From the NCBI GenBank assembly GCA_020634615.1, contig JACKBI010000006.1, forward strand, positions 186,001 through 250,000: a stretch of DNA of 64,000 bases, in the 5' to 3' direction. Of this stretch, positions 51,514-60,273 are shown piece by piece. Positions within the stretch are counted from its first letter, which is position 1. Each line of letters opens with the position of its first letter. The position numbers and the translations under genes were made by a program. The DNA is from Anaerolineales bacterium (lineage in GTDB: Bacteria; Chloroflexota; Anaerolineae; JAAEKA01). Below the pieces are notes generated by a model. That model had not been told where the DNA came from. It did no database searches and was given only the letters and a program-made list of their open reading frames with translations.

Positions 51514-53129
51514 GGCGCTTGCCTCACTTCGAAGAGAGTCAGCGGCGACAGGTCGGCGACCGTGGTCAGGTCGGCGTGCTCCTGCAACCAGCGGTAGTTG
51601 TCTTCCGGCGGCATACCCGTCCACTGGGATGCCGCGTTTGCAACATCCAGCAGCAGGTAGAGCGGCTGCTTTGCATCCAGCAGTGCGCTCAAGCTGGCCT
51701 CGTCCTGATAAAACAGTTCGTAAGTTGTCCGGTCGGCGTAGTGCTGGAGCGTCAGGGTCAGACCGAAAGCAAGCAACTGCGCATCAGGCGGCGTCAGCTC
51801 CTCAACCTGCCGGATCAACGCCAGATCCCGGTCTTTGCGGTCCACGAAGCCGCGCGTCAGCGCCCAACCACCGCGTGCCATCAGCGCCATCCCGACGATC
51901 AAATATGCGGCCAACGCGACCAGCGCCAGTCTTCGCAGCTGCTGGCGTTCGATTCTTGCCAGCCAAAGGGCGACTGTTTGCACGCCGATGGCGACCAGAA
52001 TCGCCAGCGGCGGCAGGTGCGCCAGGTTGAAACGGAAGTTTTGCCACGGTGCGCCGGCATGGAAGATGAAGATCGCGGCAGCCCAGCCGACCACCAACAG
52101 GAGCGGCGCGGCCGCTTTACGCCGCACCACTGCCCACAGTCCGGGGAGCAGCAAGGGCGCCAGCAACGGTGTGAAGTAGAATCGATTGGCCGGCGCCACT
52201 GCATACCAGAGCCCGTTGGGCCAGCGGTAGCTCAGCACGCCGTCAGCGGTAACGAATTGGCGGCGAAAGGCGTTGAGCGGGTTCCAGGAGTACACCTGTA
52301 GATCGACAGCGAAGGGAAGGTCGCTCGCGGCTCCTGTCAGCGAGCGAAGTTGTGGCACAAGCACGGGGGTCAGGACGATCAGCGCAACGGCCGCGGCGGC
52401 CAGACCGTGCCGAATTGCTGTACGCCACCCGCTGCGCGCCAGCAACAGAACCGCGTACATGGTGAAGGGAACGGCTACCAGTGCATACGCCCAACGGGTC
52501 ATTATGGCGTAGGCAACTGCGCCGGCTGCCAGCATCAGCCAGACCGCCGATCGCGGCATTTCGCGCCGTCCGTAGCGCGCCAGCGCCCATGCGCCGGCCG
52601 TAACGGCCGCCAACGCGGTCGTGTCGGACATGACGACCACGCTAGACTGCCAAAGCTGCCCGGTCAGTGCGACCAGCAGGCCGGCCAGGAGTGGGATGGC
52701 GTGAAACGGGAAACGGGAAACGGGACTGGACCACTCGCGGTCCTTGCTCCACACTTCGTAGGCAAATAAGGCGGTGAAGATCGGGGTCAAGACCCCCGCG
52801 GCGAGGCTGACGAGCTGGCCCGCGCGTGGCGTCACGCCGACGATGAACGATGTGAGCGCGACCAGCAGCGGATAGCCAGGCGGCCAGGTGAACGGCGGCG
52901 GCAGGTGCAGCGCCAGCAAGGCCGAGCGCAGCGGACCAATGGCGTAGTCGTAGTAGGCGTAGGGATCCTGACCGTACAGTCCGTCAAAGCGGTTCCACGT
53001 CACGGCTGCAATCGCCAGTACTGGCAGTGCCAGAACAACAACCAACCACATGGGTGACGGCCTGCGAAGGGCAGGCGCTGCGTTGTTCGACGGTCTGTCT
53101 GGCTGATGTATGGTCGGCGCGCTTTTCAT
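51510..53129 (-). CDS. GT39-like membrane glycosyltransferase
   Basis: A 539-residue GT-C protein. The first outer loop carries RFDGLYGQDPYAYYDYAIGP, with the Asp of GQD likely catalytic, followed by FTWPPGYPLLVALTSFIVG. About 12 TM segments follow, then a soluble C-terminal domain (LLAFGLTLTLQHYADRTTYE). The ATG at 53129 overlaps the flippase stop (ATGA). One in-frame heptamer insertion sits at 52698-52727 and encodes SPVSRFPFHA in the loop after SKDREW. Confidence 0.8.
   Translation of the reverse strand: MKSAPTIHQPDRPSNNAAPALRRPSPMWLVVVLALPVLAIAAVTWNRFDGLYGQDPYAYYDYAIGPLRSALLALHLPPPFTWPPGYPLLVALTSFIVGVTPRAGQLVSLAAGVLTPIFTALFAYEVWSKDREWSSPVSRFPFHAIPLLAGLLVALTGQLWQSSVVVMSDTTALAAVTAGAWALARYGRREMPRSAVWLMLAAGAVAYAIMTRWAYALVAVPFTMYAVLLLARSGWRTAIRHGLAAAAVALIVLTPVLVPQLRSLTGAASDLPFAVDLQVYSWNPLNAFRRQFVTADGVLSYRWPNGLWYAVAPANRFYFTPLLAPLLLPGLWAVVRRKAAAPLLLVVGWAAAIFIFHAGAPWQNFRFNLAHLPPLAILVAIGVQTVALWLARIERQQLRRLALVALAAYLIVGMALMARGGWALTRGFVDRKDRDLALIRQVEELTPPDAQLLAFGLTLTLQHYADRTTYELFYQDEASLSALLDAKQPLYLLLDVANAASQWTGMPPEDNYRWLQEHADLTTVADLSPLTLFEVRQAP
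52698..52727. repeat. in-frame CGGGAAA heptamer insertion in GT39 gene
   Basis: GTGAAACGGGAAACGGGAAACGGGACTGG is a 7-base unit repeated three times with variants. It is read in frame as PVSRFPFH inside a loop of the GT39-like protein at 51510-53129. Confidence 0.7.
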
Positions 53130-54364
53130 TTTGCGACTGGCGCCGTCTCAAGGGGTGGCGTGCCCTGGTTTCGCAGCCGGCGCCCCCAGACAACGTAGAT
53201 GGCCAGCATCAACCACTGCGATGCGGCGCTGGCCGTCAGCGCGCCTGCCATGCCGATGCGCGGCAGGAGAGACACGCTTAATGCGAGGCTGGCGGCGATG
53301 CCGATGAGATTGACCGCCAGCACGACGATCTGGCGGTTGGCCCTGAAAAAGGAATAGATGATTGGCAGATAGAAGTAGCTTGGCAGCACCATCAGGCCGC
53401 CAAGCACCATCGCGGCAGGTGGGACTGCATACTGATAGAGATGGATCAACACGGCGTAAGCGAGCACAAGGCCTGGCACGACGATCGCGATTCCAAGCGC
53501 CAGCAGCCGGATAGACATACGGGCGATAGTGGTGGTATCCAACCGGTAGATCGTCTTGGCAAACGGCATCAATATGAACGCCGAAATCGACTGCAGATAG
53601 AGCATCAGGTTGATGAACACCTGATATTGGCCGACCTGGGTTGGCGGAAGATAGTAGTTGACCGCGTACAGATCTACCCGCGATTGCAGCAGGCCTGAGA
53701 ACCCCAGCAGAAAGAAGAGCAACGCCACGCGAAAATAGGGCAGCCAAAACCGTCCAGCCCGGTGTGCCAGCACATGGCCGCGATAACGCAGCAGAAAAGC
53801 TGCGGCTTTGAGCCATGCCGTCAGTGCGAACCAAAAGACGAGGTTGCTGACAGTGAGATTTGGCCCCTGCCACATTACTGCGCCGACCAGCAGCGCGATT
53901 GCCGCCAGTTCGATAATAATCGAGTAGACGAAATCCTTGCGGTAGAGGATCAGGACGTCGTTGGCCTGATACAGCACCAGGCCGGCGCACCAGGCCAGCG
54001 CCAACCCCGCCAGCGCTGGCGACGGGGAGAGCATCACAACCACCGCGCCGACAGGAATCAGCAGCGCAAGTCGGGTAATCAGGCTGGTCTGCCATTCACG
54101 CGCGATGTGCGCCGGTGAGAAGCTGAAAGCGCGCAGCAGGTATTCCTTGTTGCCCCAACCGATGATGTGAGCGGCCAACTGGACGTAGATCATGACCGCG
54201 ACGAACGCGCCCCACAGCTCCGTCGAGCCGCGTCGAACGACGAGCAGGGACACCAGCACGCCAAAGCCCGGCACGATCAGGCTGTTGACGGTGTTGGTGA
54301 GTACCGTAAGCGCGCGGCGTCGCAGCCGGGGTTGACGCAGGATCCGCAGGCGGTCGGCAACCAT
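53126..54364 (-). CDS. lipid-linked oligosaccharide flippase (Wzx/MATE-like)
   Basis: A 412-residue MOP-superfamily membrane protein with about 12 hydrophobic segments, starting TVNSLIVPGFGVLVSLLVVR, with GWGNKEYLLRAF and QSRVDLYAVNYYLPPTQVGQ after it. It fits the polysaccharide-transport Wzx/RfbX group that moves undecaprenyl-linked units outwards. The short N-terminal Arg-rich stretch (RLRILRQPRLRRRA) is cytoplasmic. Its stop overlaps the ATG of the first GT39-like gene (ATGA). Confidence 0.85.
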   Translation of the reverse strand: MVADRLRILRQPRLRRRALTVLTNTVNSLIVPGFGVLVSLLVVRRGSTELWGAFVAVMIYVQLAAHIIGWGNKEYLLRAFSFSPAHIAREWQTSLITRLALLIPVGAVVVMLSPSPALAGLALAWCAGLVLYQANDVLILYRKDFVYSIIIELAAIALLVGAVMWQGPNLTVSNLVFWFALTAWLKAAAFLLRYRGHVLAHRAGRFWLPYFRVALLFFLLGFSGLLQSRVDLYAVNYYLPPTQVGQYQVFINLMLYLQSISAFILMPFAKTIYRLDTTTIARMSIRLLALGIAIVVPGLVLAYAVLIHLYQYAVPPAAMVLGGLMVLPSYFYLPIIYSFFRANRQIVVLAVNLIGIAASLALSVSLLPRIGMAGALTASAASQWLMLAIYVVWGRRLRNQGTPPLETAPVAK

Positions 54365-54396
54365 GTTGTCTTCAGGAAATGCGGTCGGGGTATTGG

Positions 54397-55302
54397 CTAC
54401 AGGTCTGAACGGCGCGGCTGGCCGTCGTCGCCGTCTGCCAGCCAGATCGCGTAATAATAGCGGGGAGCGCTCGGCGCCAGTAATGACCGCGCGTTGGCGG
54501 CCAGCAGTTGGCGGTAGGTATAGAGATGGCAGCCTTGTGCTGCCAGAAGCGCCTTGTCATCGAAGTCGAGATAGCCTTTCATCGGCTTGAAGAAGTCAAA
54601 ACCATGTTGCTGATATTGCTGGCGCAGCGCAGCCAGTCCGGCAATACGCTGGCTGGGATCGCGTAGGAATGCAAGCCCGGTAAGCAACATCAGACCGCCG
54701 GGCGCGACCTTGCGCTTGACATACTCGGCAAAAGCCGGCGGATCGGCGTAGAACTGCACGCAACGGTTGACGACGACCACATCGAACTGCATGTCCAGCA
54801 CATCCAGGTCTTCCAGGTTCATCTGTACTGCCAGCCAGTTCGTATCGTAGAACTTCCTGGCTCGCAGTCCGTCGTACTCATCCACGAAGTAGTCGATGGC
54901 GGTGATCTGGTGGCCGCTGGCTGCCAGCCGGTTGCTGAGCCAGCCGTTCCAGGCGCCGAAATCCAGGATGCGTTGCCGGCCGCGTTTCGCCAGTAAGCGG
55001 CTGATCACGTCCAGATCGTAAGTTCGCAGCCGCCATTCATGGTTGCCGCGCACCGCCGGCGCATCCGGCAACAGTGGATAGACGGCGGGATCGACGAGGC
55101 GTTTGTCGTCGCCGGCTCTGATGGTGCTGAACGGGGGCAGAAAATCTGCCAGTCGCTGCGCCAGAACTGCGTCCACAAACTCCAGCACGCCGTCGCGTAC
55201 CGCGAACTTATGGCCCGACGGACAGGCGATGCCAGCGGACTGTGGCCACGTGGCGTCGTCGATCTGAAAAGGCCGGCGGCAATCAGGGCAGAGAAGCTGC
55301 AT
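54397..55302 (-). CDS. SAM methyltransferase with N-terminal zinc ribbon
   Basis: A 301-residue protein. The N-terminus carries a Trm112/zinc-ribbon-like element with Cys5, Cys8 (LLCPDCRRPF) and the pair CPSGHKF, then a methyltransferase domain: motif I ILDFGAWNGWLSNRLAA (variant Asp-Phe-Gly-Ala), ITAIDYFVDEYDGLRARK and VVVNRCVQFYADP. The motif I variation (GAWNG) is odd. It is located upstream of the flippase, separated by 32 bases. It could methylate a glycan or a lipid intermediate; this is inference. Confidence 0.7.
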   Translation of the reverse strand: MQLLCPDCRRPFQIDDATWPQSAGIACPSGHKFAVRDGVLEFVDAVLAQRLADFLPPFSTIRAGDDKRLVDPAVYPLLPDAPAVRGNHEWRLRTYDLDVISRLLAKRGRQRILDFGAWNGWLSNRLAASGHQITAIDYFVDEYDGLRARKFYDTNWLAVQMNLEDLDVLDMQFDVVVVNRCVQFYADPPAFAEYVKRKVAPGGLMLLTGLAFLRDPSQRIAGLAALRQQYQQHGFDFFKPMKGYLDFDDKALLAAQGCHLYTYRQLLAANARSLLAPSAPRYYYAIWLADGDDGQPRRSDL

Positions 55303-55317
55303 GAAGCGTAGCGCACC

Positions 55318-55351
55318 AGAAACCGGGTTTCTTTGGAGAAACCCGGTTTCT
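55318..55351. repeat. AGAAACCGGGTTTCT palindrome forming end of radical SAM gene
   Basis: AGAAACCGGGTTTCT (55318-55332) and AGAAACCCGGTTTCT (55337-55351) are perfect inverted copies with a 4-base loop TTGG. The right arm includes two bases of the stop codon of the gene at 55350-56936, and the last codon reads F from the adjacent bases. It belongs to the same family as 41296-41329. Confidence 0.7.
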
Positions 55352-56936
55352 AAAATCCCGTGGTCTCAGGCCGCTGGTAGGACATCACCTTGTGCAGTGC
55401 GCGCAGTTCCAGCGGGTGGTCGTAGAAGCCGAGCCGGTAGCGCCAGGCCGACGCTGCCCGCAGGGTTGTGCGTTTCAGGCTGCTCATGCCGGTGTCGGTG
55501 GTTGTGGGGTGATAGGCGTTCAGCACCCACTGGAAGTTGGTGATCTGGCGACGGATCGGGTCGTTGAGCCAGGGCATGGAGATGCTGCGGCGCTGGGAAA
55601 ACTCTTGCCAGCTCGGATCGATCCAACCCTCCAGCGTTTCCGGGAACACGAAACCGGTCGACTTGGCTTGCTCGTACAGTTCTCCAGCCAGCGGCACCGG
55701 GGTGTACATGTACATGATGATCTCGGTGGCCGGGTTGACTTGCTTCACCGTGCGGATGAACTCGATGGTCTGGCGGGTGTCTTCGTCGGGATCGGGCGGA
55801 TTGCCCAGCACGAAGCTCATCTCGGGCACGATGTTGTAAGCGGCCATCTTGCGCGCGATCTCCAGCGTCTTCTCGGTGCTGGCTTTGCCGCCCTTGTTCA
55901 TACGCAGCAAGGTTGCGTTGGAACCCGACTCGGCGCCCAGGAAGACCATTTTCAGCCCGCTGTCGCGCATCAGCTCCCACGTGCGCTCGCTGTAATGCAT
56001 CATGGTGTCGATGCGCGCCTCGCCCCACCAGCCGATCTGAAGACCGGCCGCGAGGATGCGCTCCGAGAACTCGGCCACCCGCGCTTCAGCGGTGAAGAAG
56101 TTATTGTCGTCGAACTCCACCGCGTTGATGCCCCAGCGATCGACGAACATCTCGACATCGTTGGCGACCCGCTCGGCTGAGTGAGCCAGCCAGCGGCCGT
56201 TGACCATGTTGACGACTGCGCAGAAGTTGCAGAAGAAGGGGCATCCATAGCTGCTGTGATGGGTCATGGTGCGGCTGCCCATGAATGTGCTGCGGATATA
56301 GCGCGGCACGTCGACGCGATGATAAGGCCAGCCGGGCAGCCGGTCGGGATGCGGGATGGGCGCCATAGAATTGCTGACCGGTGATCCTGGCTCGCCGGGT
56401 TCGAGGACAGGCGAATTGCCAATTGGGGATTGGTGAATTGGTGAATTGTTATCGGTCAGACCAACCACACCAATTCCAACTTCGCCCTCCCCAGTCCCCA
56501 CGCCCCGAAACGCCAACCCTGGCAGCCCCGTCGGATCGTCGCCGCGGCGCAGGGCATCGATCAGGCCCTTGAAGATCACCTCGCCGTGGCCGCGCACGAC
56601 GTAATCGACATAAGGCGCGTTGAGGCAGGCTTCCCAGTGCTGCGTTGGGAAATAGCCGCCCCAGATGATGGTCAGGTCCGGGTGGCGTGCCTTGATGGCT
56701 TTGCAGGTCGGTACGGCGTCGTTGAGTTGCGGGCCAGGCATTACGGTAACGGCCAGGATGTCGGCGCCTGTCTCGCGGATCGTACGGTCAAGCGCGTCCA
56801 CCGGATCGCGCTCCAGGTTGCCGTCCAGGATCAGGTAGTCGTGTTCGCCTTCCAGCACGGCGCCGAGAGCCAGCAGTGACATTGGCAGGATCGGTTTGCG
56901 CTGGGCGTTACTGGGTGGATTGTAGAGTATCAGCAT
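55350..56936 (-). CDS. cobalamin-binding radical SAM protein, subfamily A (copy 1)
   Basis: A 528-residue enzyme: B12-binding domain (about 1-150, with MSLLALGAVLEG, YLILDGNLERDPVDAL and TIIWGGYFPTQHW; no DxHxxG), then a radical SAM domain with C-x3-C-x2-C at Cys232, Cys236 and Cys239 (GCPFFCNFC), then FLGAESGSNATL. B12-dependent radical SAM proteins do methylations or ring rearrangements of unactivated carbons. A 140-base repeat insertion (56365-56515) lengthens the linker between the two domains. The substrate is unknown. The closest relative in this window is the protein at 60811. Confidence 0.9.
   Translation of the reverse strand: MLILYNPPSNAQRKPILPMSLLALGAVLEGEHDYLILDGNLERDPVDALDRTIRETGADILAVTVMPGPQLNDAVPTCKAIKARHPDLTIIWGGYFPTQHWEACLNAPYVDYVVRGHGEVIFKGLIDALRRGDDPTGLPGLAFRGVGTGEGEVGIGVVGLTDNNSPIHQSPIGNSPVLEPGEPGSPVSNSMAPIPHPDRLPGWPYHRVDVPRYIRSTFMGSRTMTHHSSYGCPFFCNFCAVVNMVNGRWLAHSAERVANDVEMFVDRWGINAVEFDDNNFFTAEARVAEFSERILAAGLQIGWWGEARIDTMMHYSERTWELMRDSGLKMVFLGAESGSNATLLRMNKGGKASTEKTLEIARKMAAYNIVPEMSFVLGNPPDPDEDTRQTIEFIRTVKQVNPATEIIMYMYTPVPLAGELYEQAKSTGFVFPETLEGWIDPSWQEFSQRRSISMPWLNDPIRRQITNFQWVLNAYHPTTTDTGMSSLKRTTLRAASAWRYRLGFYDHPLELRALHKVMSYQRPETTGF
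56365..56515. repeat. repeat insertion in interdomain linker of radical SAM copy 1
   Basis: Units such as GGTGAATT GGTGAATT with ATTGGGGATT, flanked by GACCGGTGATCCTGGCTCGC, lie in the gene at 55350-56936 and are translated in frame as GLTDNNSPIHQSPIGNSPV. The insertion sits where the paralogues at 58695 and 60811 have a short linker. Boundaries are approximate. Confidence 0.65.
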
Positions 56937-56942
56937 AGGTAT

Positions 56943-56970
56943 CGTGAAGCGTGAAACGTGTAGCGTGTCA
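56943..56970. repeat. CGTGAAG heptamer array
   Basis: Four consecutive 7-base units CGTGAAG, CGTGAAA, CGTGTAG, CGTGTCA lie 7 bases upstream of the ATG of the radical SAM gene at 56936. Confidence 0.7.
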
Positions 56971-57023
56971 GGTTATTGGTGGAGTTGGCTCTTCAGATGT
57001 CAGTTTGTCTGTTGGCAGGCCGG

Positions 57024-57728
57024 TCAGCGAATTCGGTACAGCGTCAGCGTTTCGCCGGATATGGCGTGCCGGGCGGCAGGCTCGACTGTAAACTGTCGCC
57101 GGCGCAGCGGCTCCAGCCAGCCGGCTTCGTCGCCCACCGATGACAGCAGCAGCAACGCGACGCCGTCGCTCGTCAGATGCTCGCGCAGGCCGGCGGCGAA
57201 ACGTTCATTGAGGCCCTGGGAGCGCAACGCCTGCTCGAAATTATTGCGTGCCGCGCCCGGGAAATAGGGCGGGTTGAAGACGATCACATCAAAGCGCTCG
57301 TTGGCCAGCGGCGTCCACAAATCGCCCTCGCGCACCTCGACCTTGCTTTCGACGCCGTTCAGCAGGGCGTTGATGCGGGCACAGCGCGCCGCTGCCGGAT
57401 TGATGTCGGCTGCCATCACCCGGCCGGCCTGTTGCGCCGCAAACATCGACACCACACCTGTGCCGCAGCCCAGATCGAGCACCGAAGCACCGGGTGGGAT
57501 CAACGGTGTGTCGGTCTGTGCTGAACGGACGATCTCCGTCGCCAGCCATTCACCGGTGAGAAACAGCACCGGGTTCAGCACCTCCGGCAGCACCAGGATC
57601 GGCTGGCCGCCCACCGTTTCCAACACGACATTGTTGTGCCGGTGGCGCTGGAAGAGCAGGAACTTGGCATGCAGCCAGACGTTCCAGCCGCGACGCTGCA
57701 CGAGTTGCAGGGTAGTGGTCATGGTCAT
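57024..57728 (-). CDS. HemK2-like NPPY methyltransferase
   Basis: A 234-residue methyltransferase. Motif I SVLDLGCGTGVVSMFAAQ and the catalytic loop FDVIVFNPPYFPGAA are typical of N5-glutamine / adenine-N6 methyltransferases (HemK, YhiR or RlmJ-type); the size and the lack of an N-terminal helical domain recall the small protein-glutamine forms. The substrate within this locus is uncertain, and a housekeeping or modification role is possible. It is separated from the gene upstream by an 85-bp inverted-repeat element. Confidence 0.8.
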   Translation of the reverse strand: MTMTTTLQLVQRRGWNVWLHAKFLLFQRHRHNNVVLETVGGQPILVLPEVLNPVLFLTGEWLATEIVRSAQTDTPLIPPGASVLDLGCGTGVVSMFAAQQAGRVMAADINPAAARCARINALLNGVESKVEVREGDLWTPLANERFDVIVFNPPYFPGAARNNFEQALRSQGLNERFAAGLREHLTSDGVALLLLSSVGDEAGWLEPLRRRQFTVEPAARHAISGETLTLYRIR

Positions 57729-57734
57729 ATCGAG

Positions 57735-57819
57735 AGACTTGGGAAGTAGCCGCTTTCTCCTGAAACTCGCCGTGACTGGCGAAAGCTGCCTTTACAGTCT
57801 CCGGCTACTTCCCAAGTCT
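57735..57819. mobile_element. MITE-like 85-bp element with 18-bp TIR
   Basis: AGACTTGGGAAGTAGCCG (57735-57752) and its perfect reverse complement (57802-57819) bound an element of 85 bp lying between the two methyltransferase genes. A smaller inner hairpin, GCTTTC / GAAAGC, is inside. The arm differs by only two or three bases from the arm of the 87-bp element at 60709-60795. Confidence 0.65.
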
Positions 57820-57855
57820 GAATTTCGACTTTCCAATTGGCTTCGTAGGCGACTG

Positions 57856-58692
57856 TCACTTCTTCTCCAGTACCATCAGATAATGATCGTTCAGCCACGT
57901 CGCCGGCCAGATGGCGCCGATGCGCTCGTCCAGCTTTGCCAGCCGACTGAACAAACGGGGCAGGCGATCTACCAGGTGGCTGAGATACGATGGCGGCAGG
58001 ATCGAGCCGATGCCGCGTAACCCGATCACATCGAAATCGTGGCTGAACTCGCGCGCCAGCGTCCGCGGCGAGGGATACCAGACAGGGATCGTCGCGCCAT
58101 CGCCGACATGGGCCTCGACGCCACCGCGCAAGCGCCGAAAGGCCGCCCGCGGCTGGCCGTGTAACAGGTGCCAGCCGATCTCCCATGGACAGGTCGGCCC
58201 CATCACCACCAACACGACGACGCCGCCCGGCTGGATCCAGCGAGCCAGTGCCGCAGCCAGTGGACGCCGGTCAGCCAGGCAGTTCAGCGGGCCGAAGTTG
58301 GAGAAGGCGCCGGTGAACGGTGGACGGTGATCGGTAATCAGTGATCGGTGATCAGTCGCCGGCATGGCGGACAGATCGATGGCTGCGAAGTCGATCAGGT
58401 CGCTGACCCCGGCAGCCACCGCTTTGCGGCGGGCGACATGGAGCATCGACAGCGAGGCGTCGGTGGCGGTGACGTGGATGCCGCGTTTTGCCAACCAGAC
58501 GGCGTCTTCACCGGTGCCGCAGCCCAACTCCAGCACCCGGTCGCCCGGCGCAAACGTGTCGCCCAGTACGCGCCATACCGCTTCACGCAGCCAGCGCGCC
58601 AACTGTGTTGCGGTAAAGTCGGCATCATAGGCCGCGGCGGCCGCATCGAAGGGGTGCGAAACGGGGCTGGTGGGAGCGAGAGTGCGATTCAT
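57856..58692 (-). CDS. class I SAM methyltransferase
   Basis: A 278-residue enzyme with motif I VLELGCGTGEDAVWLAKRGI and motif II VTATDASLSMLHVARRK, then VVLVVMGPTCPWEIGWHLLH. The start at 58692 lies 2 bases downstream of the stop of the radical SAM gene at 58695. A heptamer-type insertion (58310-58360) is translated in frame after DLSAMPATDHRSLITDHR. The enzyme could methylate a product of the radical SAM neighbour; this is inference from the tight spacing. Confidence 0.8.
   Translation of the reverse strand: MNRTLAPTSPVSHPFDAAAAAYDADFTATQLARWLREAVWRVLGDTFAPGDRVLELGCGTGEDAVWLAKRGIHVTATDASLSMLHVARRKAVAAGVSDLIDFAAIDLSAMPATDHRSLITDHRPPFTGAFSNFGPLNCLADRRPLAAALARWIQPGGVVVLVVMGPTCPWEIGWHLLHGQPRAAFRRLRGGVEAHVGDGATIPVWYPSPRTLAREFSHDFDVIGLRGIGSILPPSYLSHLVDRLPRLFSRLAKLDERIGAIWPATWLNDHYLMVLEKK
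58310..58360. repeat. in-frame CAGTGAT-type insertion in methyltransferase gene
   Basis: Units of CGGTGAT, CGGTAAT, CAGTGAT, CGGTGAT, CAGTCGC are read in frame in the methyltransferase at 57856-58692 as DHRSLITDHRPPFTG. They are the same unit family as at 9774, 13833 and 63424. Confidence 0.75.
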
Positions 58693-58694
58693 CG

Positions 58695-60152
58695 CTACCA
58701 CGCTTCCGTCGCGCGTTGTCCGGCGTCCCAGCCGCGGCCGGCGGGGTCGATGCCGGCGCCGGTGTCGCGTTGGTTCTGTGTGCGGCGCATGCCGCGACGG
58801 CCGCGCTGGGCGTTGACGGCAAGGCGCGCCATGCGCGCGAAGTCGCGCGAGCCGGCCTGGCGCAGCCGGTGCAGGGTCACTTCGCTGACCATCCAGCGGG
58901 TGGCGTGGTCGTAGAATTCGGCTGAGTAGCGGCCCTGCACGCCCAGATCGCGGTCGGTGCGCTGCTCCCAATGCAGCCCGGAGTACACGCGGTCATCCAC
59001 CGCCTCGTGATATTTCGTACCCTTGATGGGATAGGCGACGGTGGTCAGGAACACGTCGGGGTTCGACTTCTTGAGGTGATCGACGGTGGCTTCGATGTCC
59101 GAAACATCTTCGCCGTCGTAGCCCAGCATGATGAACATGCCGACCTGGATGCCGCGCGCTTGCAGCAGTTTGGTCTTGGCTTGCACGTCGGCGATGTCCG
59201 CCTTGCGTTTCATGGCGTCCAGGATGCGCTGCGAGCCGCTTTCGGCGCCGATCCACAGCCGGTAGCAGCCCATCTCGGCCAGCGCGTCGGCCACCGCCTC
59301 GTCGATGCGGTCGGCGCGGCTGATACACTCGAAGGGGATACGCAGACCGCGCGCCTTCAATGCCGCGGCATATTGCAGAAACCAGCGACGGTTGATCGTA
59401 AACACGTCGTCGGCGTACCAAAGCTGGTCGGGCCGGTAGTGCTCAGCCAGCCAGGCCACCTCGTTGACAACGTCCTCGACGCTGCGTCGCCGGTGCGTTT
59501 CGCCGAAGACAGAGTGGCTGCACCAGGTGCAGGTGTACGGACAGCCGCGTGCCGTGATCAGCGACACCGAGCGGACGCCATGATGAGTGTGCCACGTCTC
59601 GAGATAGCGTTCCAGATCGATGGCCTCGCGGTCGGGCCAGGGTTGTGCGCCCAGGTTGGGAATCTGTGCCCGCGGGCCGGTGCGGACAATGCCACCGTCG
59701 TCATCACGGTAGACGATGCCGCGAATCTCCTGCAAGCCTCTCATGTCGTGCTGCGTGACGTGCGGGATCAGCTCTTCCAGCGTTAGTTCGCCTTCGCCTA
59801 CGGCGACGATGTCAGCGCCCGCAGCCAGGTATTCCTCGGCGTAATGCGGCGGTTCTGGTCCGCCCAGCACGACACGACTGCCCAGCTCGCGGAACAGCGG
59901 CAGCATCTGCAAGACCCGCTGCTTGGTCATCAGGTTAGTATAGATGCCCACCAGCGGCGGCCGCACGGCGCGCATGTGCTGCTCGAAGGCGTCCCAGGAG
60001 TTGAAGGTCGTGTCGAAGACCTGGACGTCGAAGCCCTTGGCTTTCAGGTGCGAGCTGACGTAGAGCATCCCCAACGGTGGGTACGGCTTCATCACCTGCA
60101 GCTCGTGCGGATCTTCGTACAGGAAATAGCCGTGGGTCAGAAGGATGTCCAT
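58695..60152 (-). CDS. cobalamin-binding radical SAM protein, subfamily B (copy 1)
   Basis: A 485-residue protein. The B12-binding domain (1-150) begins MDILLTHGYFLYEDPHELQV and has KPYPPLGMLYVSSHLKAKGF and VVLGGPEPPHYAEEYL. The radical SAM cluster is C204-P-Y-T-C208-T-W-C211, and a GAESGS motif is present. The linker here is short and free of insertion. It is a paralogue of the partial gene at 62407 (same PYPPLG-LY start). Its stop is 2 bases from the start of the methyltransferase at 58692, so they are cotranscribed. The substrate is unknown. Confidence 0.9.
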   Translation of the reverse strand: MDILLTHGYFLYEDPHELQVMKPYPPLGMLYVSSHLKAKGFDVQVFDTTFNSWDAFEQHMRAVRPPLVGIYTNLMTKQRVLQMLPLFRELGSRVVLGGPEPPHYAEEYLAAGADIVAVGEGELTLEELIPHVTQHDMRGLQEIRGIVYRDDDGGIVRTGPRAQIPNLGAQPWPDREAIDLERYLETWHTHHGVRSVSLITARGCPYTCTWCSHSVFGETHRRRSVEDVVNEVAWLAEHYRPDQLWYADDVFTINRRWFLQYAAALKARGLRIPFECISRADRIDEAVADALAEMGCYRLWIGAESGSQRILDAMKRKADIADVQAKTKLLQARGIQVGMFIMLGYDGEDVSDIEATVDHLKKSNPDVFLTTVAYPIKGTKYHEAVDDRVYSGLHWEQRTDRDLGVQGRYSAEFYDHATRWMVSEVTLHRLRQAGSRDFARMARLAVNAQRGRRGMRRTQNQRDTGAGIDPAGRGWDAGQRATEAW

Positions 60153-60179
60153 ACGTTCCGTTTCAGTTTCGCGCCACTT

Positions 60180-60265
60180 CTCATACTCGTACTTATTCTC
60201 GTACTCGTACTCTCCGATTTCCAGAAGAGTACAAGTACGAGTATGAGTACGAGTACGAGTGAGAG
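60180..60265. repeat. hexamer array forming a long inverted repeat
   Basis: Units TACTCG and ACTCGT read in one direction at 60180-60213 and in the reverse complement (GAGTACAAGTACGAGTATGA) at 60225-60265, separated by TCCGATTTCCAG. The whole can fold into one long hairpin. It lies 28 bases before the start of the radical SAM gene at 60152 and after the PPOX gene stop. Confidence 0.75.
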
Positions 60266-60273
60266 ACGGTCGG

